The notes beneath the pieces were generated by a model. The model ran no database searches, was not told the origin of the DNA, and saw nothing but the letters and a program-made list of their open reading frames with translations. This document shows, in pieces, positions 62,400-64,000 of a stretch of 64,000 nt of DNA (positions are counted from its first letter, which is position 1; each line of letters begins with the position of its first letter). The stretch lies in contig NC_064619.1 of NCBI RefSeq assembly GCF_023898315.1, positions 341,855,650-341,919,649 on the forward strand, written 5' to 3'. Both the position numbers and the translations under genes were made by a program. Source of the stretch: Schistocerca nitens. Its lineage: Eukaryota > Arthropoda > Insecta > Orthoptera > Acrididae.

Positions 62400-63393
62400 T
62401 TGGGAGGGGGGGGGGGGGTGTACACTTTGTATCCTTACCCTTCTCTGCAGCCTGTTGAATATACTGAATGCCATCACGAATGTATACACCCAAGCGTTCA
62501 TCTTGAACCAGCCCAAAATAATTTGTTGCAATTTCCAACATAACGGGGTCTATATCTACAGCTGTTATTCGAATCTGTGAAGGAAATCATAATAAATGAC
62601 GCTTCTTAAAGTAAGATATATAACAGGACTTAGAAAACAATATTTACCTTTGTAAAACAGTGTTGTATGAAACTGCATAGACCACCACCTCCCAGACCAA
62701 TTACTGCTACATGACACACTGAATTTTCTGGTGCTGCCAGAGCCACTCCAACTGTCATATAAATGAGGTAGTCACTAGCCAAATATCCAATGTCAACAAC
62801 TTTCTTCGGCTTTCCTTTCCTCGATTTTACTGAAAATTGTGAGAAACCACCTTCATCCTGAGCAATACTTAACACAAACAACATTGCTCAGTTTGGTTTA
62901 TCTGAATATTTTTGCTGCACAATGACACATTGCTAATACTTACGTATCTTCAAACGAGCTTCTGATTGTACTGTGCCTTGATTGTTCAGGAAAATAAGTC
63001 TTCTAAATAGTTTTCCACCATCACCTTCAGCTTCTTCTACCACAAAGTCACCTGACATTTGACTATGGCCTCGGTAACAGACTTCTCTACGGCCAACATC
63101 AGATCCAACTGATAGGAAGGGAATCTATGAAATACAAAAATTAGATTGCCTATGGAATCAATTAATAAAAAATAATTACAATTTAATAAGAAATGAGATA
63201 CTTAACCTGATTACCCTGTCGACATCCTGGCGGCGCTAAGTGCAAGATACTGTCACACAATTCTTCCTGTACTGCATCCAAACCCTTATACGTGTGATCT
63301 CTATGTAATGCTACTACTGCCAGCCTGTCAAAGCCAGCAGACTTTAGCAACGCAACTCTGCCTTCTGGGGTTGCAAACAGCCACTCAGTTTCT
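34587..63393 (-). CDS. METTL13: METTL13-like eEF1A methyltransferase, C-terminal half, six exons
   Basis: Partial host gene, minus strand. Exons, 5' to 3': 63207-63393, 62944-63124, 62648-62829, 62439-62574, 62097-62225 and 34587-34870 (stop TGA at 34587-34589). All junctions are GT-AG and phases match, giving 365 residues. Similarity to METTL13 is continuous: [16 protein letters not shown] at the start, [11 protein letters not shown] and [17 protein letters not shown] in exon two. The SAM-binding glycine loop VIGLGGGG lies at about residues 166-172, the acidic AVDID at 188-192, [11 protein letters not shown] with GMSCPP at 232-253, and FFVLNLVCR after the last junction. In human METTL13 the C-terminal spermidine-synthase-like domain methylates the eEF1A N-terminus and the N-terminal domain methylates Lys55; the latter lies outside this window. 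Cytosolic enzyme by family. The last intron is 27.2 kb. No inactivating change seen. Confidence 0.95.
35908..41397. repeat. 5.5-kb GC-rich minisatellite in four homogeneous blocks
   Basis: About 254 tandem units. Block A, 35908-36721: 37 units of 22 bp beginning AGAGTCGGCGAGGG and ending GGGGCGG. Block B, 36722-40318: 163 full 22-bp units with G instead of T (AGAGGCGG), plus one 11-bp partial unit at 38768-38778. Block C, 40319-41049: 20-bp units AGAGGCGGCGAGTGGGGCGG, 28 then 7, with one 31-bp irregular unit at 40879-40909. Block D, 41050-41389: 17 units of 20 bp with A (AGAGACGG), and a partial one to 41397. Within blocks the units look identical. Every unit contains GGGGCGG, and the strand is purine-rich. 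It lies in the METTL13 intron. The unit has no stop codon in any frame, which creates very long but meaningless open frames. Confidence 0.98.
41960..43660 (+). pseudogene. DUF4817-type transposase, broken, split by a Tc1
   Basis: Before the Tc1 (41960-42148) the frames give [12 protein letters not shown] and [20 protein letters not shown]. These resemble the helix-turn-helix start of the insect transposases that carry DUF4817. After it (43294-43660) come [16 protein letters not shown], a decayed NEATFTNRG, and [20 protein letters not shown] followed by SVNVWCDI. This is the HYWSxENPHW...SxNVWxGI block of the same enzymes. The rest of the catalytic core is lost. Family placement is from memory of such proteins. 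Confidence 0.65.
42150..43291 (-). mobile_element. Tc1-like transposon nested in the long-inverted-repeat element
   Basis: The left end CACCATGTGATAAAAAGTAT is mirrored by the right end ACTTTTGATCACATAGTG, with TA outside each (42148-42149 and 43292-43293). The transposase is on the minus strand: [20 protein letters not shown] at the N-terminus (42934-43173), then [20 protein letters not shown] and [17 protein letters not shown] (42596-42799) with the first catalytic Asp. The C-terminal part is near 42240-42480. The central part is missing between about 42600 and 42580, where the GGG..VMVW block should be, so it is internally deleted and frameshifted. Confidence 0.88.
44263..44832. other. No gene recognised
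   Basis: AT-rich spacer between two elements inside the METTL13 intron. Nothing recognised. Confidence 0.5.
44833..46745 (-). mobile_element. RTE-clade LINE, copy 4
   Basis: The 3' end is near 44833 (TTGTTTCTGTTGTGG, then CAGTCCGAAGACTGGTTTGA, the same as copy 3). Readable minus pieces are [20 protein letters not shown] (45401-45730, partly SINE) and, upstream, [20 protein letters not shown] (46483-46728), the linker between endonuclease and RT. Relative to copy 3, about 300 bp of RT is deleted near 45738. It is truncated before the endonuclease. It lies in the sense orientation relative to METTL13. Confidence 0.85.
45252..45464 (+). repeat. SINE with 11-bp target-site duplication
   Basis: Same family as 18571-18750: TTTGGGGGAGCAGACC, then CCTTTCAAAGGAACCATCCC, AAAACCTAAATCAGGATGGC, GGGATTGAACCATCGTCC and CCAGTGTGCTAC. 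It is flanked by ACAAATACTTT at 45241-45251 and 45465-45475. RTE copy 3 shows the uninterrupted target, CATACAAATACTTTCAG. It is a clear retroposed insertion into the LINE. Confidence 0.92.
46746..48130. other. Degenerate repeat-like sequence, no gene
   Basis: No coding similarity. From about 47390 the sequence repeatedly shows variants of ACTGTAACTTAC and GTAACTAACTAC at irregular spacing. Similar text occurs on the far side of the LINE at 51190-51440. Confidence 0.45.
48139..48420. repeat. Simple-repeat cluster: (TG)n, G runs, (TAG)n, (GGA)n
   Basis: TG units at 48139-48180, a G run at about 48183-48201, TAG triplets at about 48221-48256, GGA triplets after that, and more G-rich runs to 48395. 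It sits immediately upstream of the 5'-truncated LINE. Confidence 0.9.
48484..51035 (+). mobile_element. Jockey/CR1-group LINE, 5'-truncated, well preserved
   Basis: It starts inside the endonuclease domain and runs to the 3' end, with a terminal TAGATGTAGATGTA at about 51018-51030. Endonuclease and reverse transcriptase are in one reading frame up to about 50590. It has relatively few breaks compared with other LINEs in the window, so it is one of the younger retroelements here. It is antisense to METTL13. Confidence 0.9.
48486..51019 (+). pseudogene. LINE endonuclease-reverse transcriptase (partial)
   Basis: Endonuclease: [26 protein letters not shown], and later [14 protein letters not shown] (catalytic Asp-His region). 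Linker: [20 protein letters not shown]. Reverse transcriptase: [53 protein letters not shown] (first Asp), [20 protein letters not shown] and [13 protein letters not shown] (Asp pair), then [18 protein letters not shown]. The C-terminal part from 50609 reads [20 protein letters not shown] to NVNCRVVM. Stop codons interrupt the frame at 49332, near 49486 and at 49683, and one single-base frameshift lies near 50590. The endonuclease start and any ORF1 are missing. Confidence 0.9.
51036..52470. other. No gene recognised
   Basis: It contains a short TG run (51080-51098) and, at 51190-51440, text similar to 47985-48110. The remainder is AT-rich without coding similarity. Confidence 0.45.
52485..52625 (+). 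repeat. Diverged tRNA-like repeat
   Basis: It aligns loosely with the plus arm at 53315-53468: GGTGGCTACATTGGTAGAAC for the D-arm region, TTTCAGGTTCCAGCCCTGGT for the T-arm, then the tail CACAGTTTTAATCTGACAGC. It is a decayed copy, not a functional tRNA. Confidence 0.6.
52626..53151. other. No gene recognised
   Basis: AT-rich spacer between two tRNA-like repeats. Nothing recognised. Confidence 0.5.
53152..53468. repeat. tRNA-like foldback repeat (inverted pair)
   Basis: The left arm (about 53156-53250) is the reverse complement of the right arm (about 53315-53440). Each has a tRNA-like segment: D-arm GCTCAGTTGGTAGAGC, T-arm CCGAGTTCGAGTCTCGG, plus the tail GCACACAGTTTTAAACTGCC. The spacer is about 70 bp. 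The anticodon loop of the right arm (CGCGAAA) has G where the invariant U33 should be. Three bases instead of two sit between acceptor and D stem, so it is tRNA-derived rather than a working tRNA. Confidence 0.85.
53469..54079. other. No gene recognised
   Basis: AT-rich. A plus-strand open stretch at 53812-54066 has no recognisable domain. Confidence 0.45.
54080..55695 (-). mobile_element. I/R1-type LINE fragment with RNase H
   Basis: Minus strand, 5'-truncated. From the upstream end it reads [20 protein letters not shown] and [15 protein letters not shown] (end of RT). Then come [19 protein letters not shown] and [20 protein letters not shown] (connection region). RNase H starts at [20 protein letters not shown] with its first catalytic Asp (YTDGS), followed by [16 protein letters not shown] with the catalytic Glu. 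The 3' end near 54090 is GGGAGCAAAAACAACTAGGG. An RNase H domain after RT marks the I superfamily. Frames are broken. It is sense relative to METTL13. Confidence 0.85.
55696..57299. other. No gene recognised
   Basis: AT-rich intronic sequence. It contains a CA microsatellite of about 17 units at 56799-56833. The 57140-57300 stretch may already belong to the RTE-like relic that follows. Confidence 0.45.
57300..60520 (+). mobile_element. Old RTE-like LINE relic with a foldback insert
   Basis: Endonuclease traces: [20 protein letters not shown] near 57395, then LPRRAKT near 57910, resuming after the insert as [13 protein letters not shown] near 58340. Linker: [20 protein letters not shown] near 58640. 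RT traces: [20 protein letters not shown] near 59470-59530 (first Asp) and LAFADYSGI near 59850, where the second Asp of the pair is lost. C-terminal trace: [16 protein letters not shown] near 60265. It has dozens of stops and is one of the oldest elements here. Its clade is judged from the endonuclease and C-terminal motifs. Confidence 0.7.
57967..58329. repeat. Third foldback family, inserted in the RTE-like relic
   Basis: The ends are inverted: GTAAGAAAAGGAAGATTG on the left and CAATCTAACTTTTCCTAC on the right. The inner arms share ATAAGCTTTCGGCCCTGGCC on the left with the reverse of GGCTGAGGACGAAAGTTT on the right, and the HIS-rich ATTCATTC sections. The left arm, minus strand 58051-58072, has CAATGAAGGCC, a GGCC/GGCC stem and GAAA. 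The right arm, plus strand near 58227-58247, has a decayed equivalent. The host LINE reads AGCCAAAACC on both sides. Confidence 0.8.
60521..60759. other. Unassigned spacer
   Basis: Short spacer between the LINE relic and the mariner relic. Nothing recognised. Confidence 0.5.
60760..61900 (-). mobile_element. mariner relic
   Basis: Minus-strand transposase pieces in order: [20 protein letters not shown], then [20 protein letters not shown] (N-terminal helix-turn-helix, 61668-61910). Next, [20 protein letters not shown] (61330-61569) and [12 protein letters not shown] with the first acidic motif. Then [19 protein letters not shown] and [12 protein letters not shown], the second Asp region (61030-61326). 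The C-terminal third is readable only in fragments near 60780-61020. No clear inverted terminal repeats were found. It is old and broken. Confidence 0.75.
61911..62096. other. Intron sequence next to METTL13 exon five
   Basis: AT-rich start of the giant intron on the gene strand. Nothing recognised beyond the GTCAGT donor at 62096-62091. Confidence 0.5.
62097..62225 (-). CDS. METTL13: METTL13 exon with motif [11 protein letters not shown]
   Basis: 129 bp. The acceptor TTCCAG lies just downstream of a 21-T tract. It encodes [13 protein letters not shown], then [18 protein letters not shown], the post-SAM-motif strand and the conserved GMSCPP loop of METTL13. It ends ACAG, leaving one base for the next Gly codon. 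Confidence 0.97.
62226..62438 (-). repeat. METTL13: 213-bp intron rich in simple repeats
   Basis: On the gene strand, a C run, a (TC)n run of about 20 units (GA at 62356-62397), and a T tract of about 21 (62235-62255) directly before the acceptor. The T tract forms the polypyrimidine tract of the following exon. Confidence 0.9.
62439..62574 (-). CDS. METTL13: METTL13 exon with acidic motif VDID
   Basis: 136 bp, in phase at its start. It encodes [20 protein letters not shown], then [19 protein letters not shown], matching the SAM ribose-binding acidic loop and the following helix of METTL13. Flanked by CACAG and GTAAGG. Confidence 0.97.
62648..62829 (-). CDS. METTL13: METTL13 exon with glycine-rich SAM loop
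   Basis: 182 bp. It encodes the basic linker [27 protein letters not shown] and the SAM-binding motif [14 protein letters not shown]. The acceptor TTTTCAG is chosen because it restores a Leu codon with the previous exon. The linker is far shorter than the lysine-rich one of the human protein as I recall it. The 73-bp intron after it is near the minimum for insects. Confidence 0.93.
62944..63124 (-). CDS. METTL13: METTL13 exon [11 protein letters not shown]
   Basis: 181 bp between acceptor TTTCATAG and donor GTAAGT. It encodes [30 protein letters not shown] and [17 protein letters not shown], a strongly conserved METTL13 stretch that precedes the C-terminal methyltransferase domain. Confidence 0.97.
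63207..63393 (-). CDS. METTL13: METTL13 exon ETEWLF (first visible)
   Basis: 187 bp. It encodes [20 protein letters not shown] and, later, [18 protein letters not shown] and [10 protein letters not shown]. The acceptor TTTACAG leaves one A that completes the preceding, probably Arg, codon. This is the linker between the two methyltransferase domains. The exon before it lies beyond 64000. Confidence 0.93.
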
Positions 63394-64000
63394 CTGTAAA
63401 GAAGGACGGCATGAAGTACCTAAAATAGACTGGGGATACTTTTACCTTAGAAAACACACTTCATACTCACATCTAACAGTCACTATTAAGACTAGATGTA
63501 CACAAGTATGAAAGCCAAATAAGATTTAAATTTGCAATGTGATGAATTGGAAAGGAGTATACCTACAAAGAACTTTTTATGAACCCTTTCCTGCCCAATG
63601 ATACTTGAAAGAACTATCCTCTTTCAAGAGTCAAAAAAACAGCATGGTGTTGACTTCTTACATTCGCATTCTGTCGGGACATCGTTACTCTGATGTATCA
63701 CAGGAAACATTTTGGCTATGATAGTTCAACATCTCAGCCCAAAGATGGCAGTAAAAGACAGAAATCTTATTCATTACCTTGTGCATGTAGTTTCAGTGAA
63801 GCTCATAATCTGCAGCATTGTCCCCAGAATTGATCATGGCCCCCTGGTTCTGAGTCGAGAAGGACTGAATCAAATATTTCAAAGGTTCTGTGAAAAGCTA
63901 TGCTGCAACTTCCTGGGCTTGTGCCATAGGGTTGAGAACTGGTAGGGTCCCCCTAAATGCGTCAGGTGTGCACTACACATCAGAGGTGGCTACCCATGCA
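63394..64000 (-). other. METTL13: METTL13 intron running off the window
   Basis: No further METTL13 exon is visible here on the minus strand. The end near 63930-64000 has a repeat-like texture (GGTAGGGTCCCCCTAAATGC), but I cannot name it. Confidence 0.6.

Noticed and set aside
63712-63945. Small plus-strand protein near the right edge
   Set aside because: No recognisable domain and probably repeat sequence in the METTL13 intron.

Overview
This is a window of a large, repeat-rich insect nuclear genome, most likely an orthopteran (locust or grasshopper type). The reasons are short-exon, GT-AG spliced host coding sequence, long AC/GA microsatellites, many mariner, Tc1 and pogo DNA transposons, RTE, Jockey/CR1 and I-type LINEs, Penelope-like elements, and tRNA-derived SINEs of kinds I recall from Schistocerca and Locusta. 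The species assignment is inference.

One host gene is convincing. The minus strand carries the C-terminal half of METTL13 (eEF1A lysine and N-terminal methyltransferase). Five short exons lie at 62097-63393, and the last coding exon lies 27.2 kb away at 34587-34870. All splice junctions are GT-AG and keep the frame. The N-terminal half lies beyond the right edge of the window.

Layout. 1-355: part of a foldback element. 660-7930: an RTE LINE (minus) broken by a pogo-like transposon that itself holds a mariner. 8440-14740: three Penelope-like copies with a SINE at the junction of two of them. 15056-17030: Tc1 and LINE scraps. 17770-20071: a second RTE with a SINE, then a 164-bp direct repeat. 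21967-24350: a Tc1 and a Tigger-like relic. 26401-29033: a third RTE and two foldback elements. 30228-31557: a young mariner. About 31.6-34.6 kb: the downstream flank and probable 3' UTR of METTL13.

The 27-kb METTL13 intron holds a 5.5-kb GC-rich minisatellite (35908-41397) and a long-inverted-repeat transposon hit by a Tc1 (41398-44262). It also holds an RTE with a cleanly inserted SINE (44833-46745), a fairly well kept LINE (48484-51035), tRNA-like repeats, an I-type LINE fragment (54080-55695), an old RTE relic with a foldback insert (57300-60520) and a mariner relic (60760-61900).

The most interesting signals are: the four-block minisatellite inside the METTL13 intron; the extreme intron-size contrast in that gene; and a recurring hammerhead-ribozyme-like core (CTGANGA, a covarying stem, GAAA) shared by the Penelope copies and several unrelated foldback elements. 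I recognised no retrovirus, LTR retroelement or Polinton, no CRISPR array and no functional tRNA or rRNA gene.
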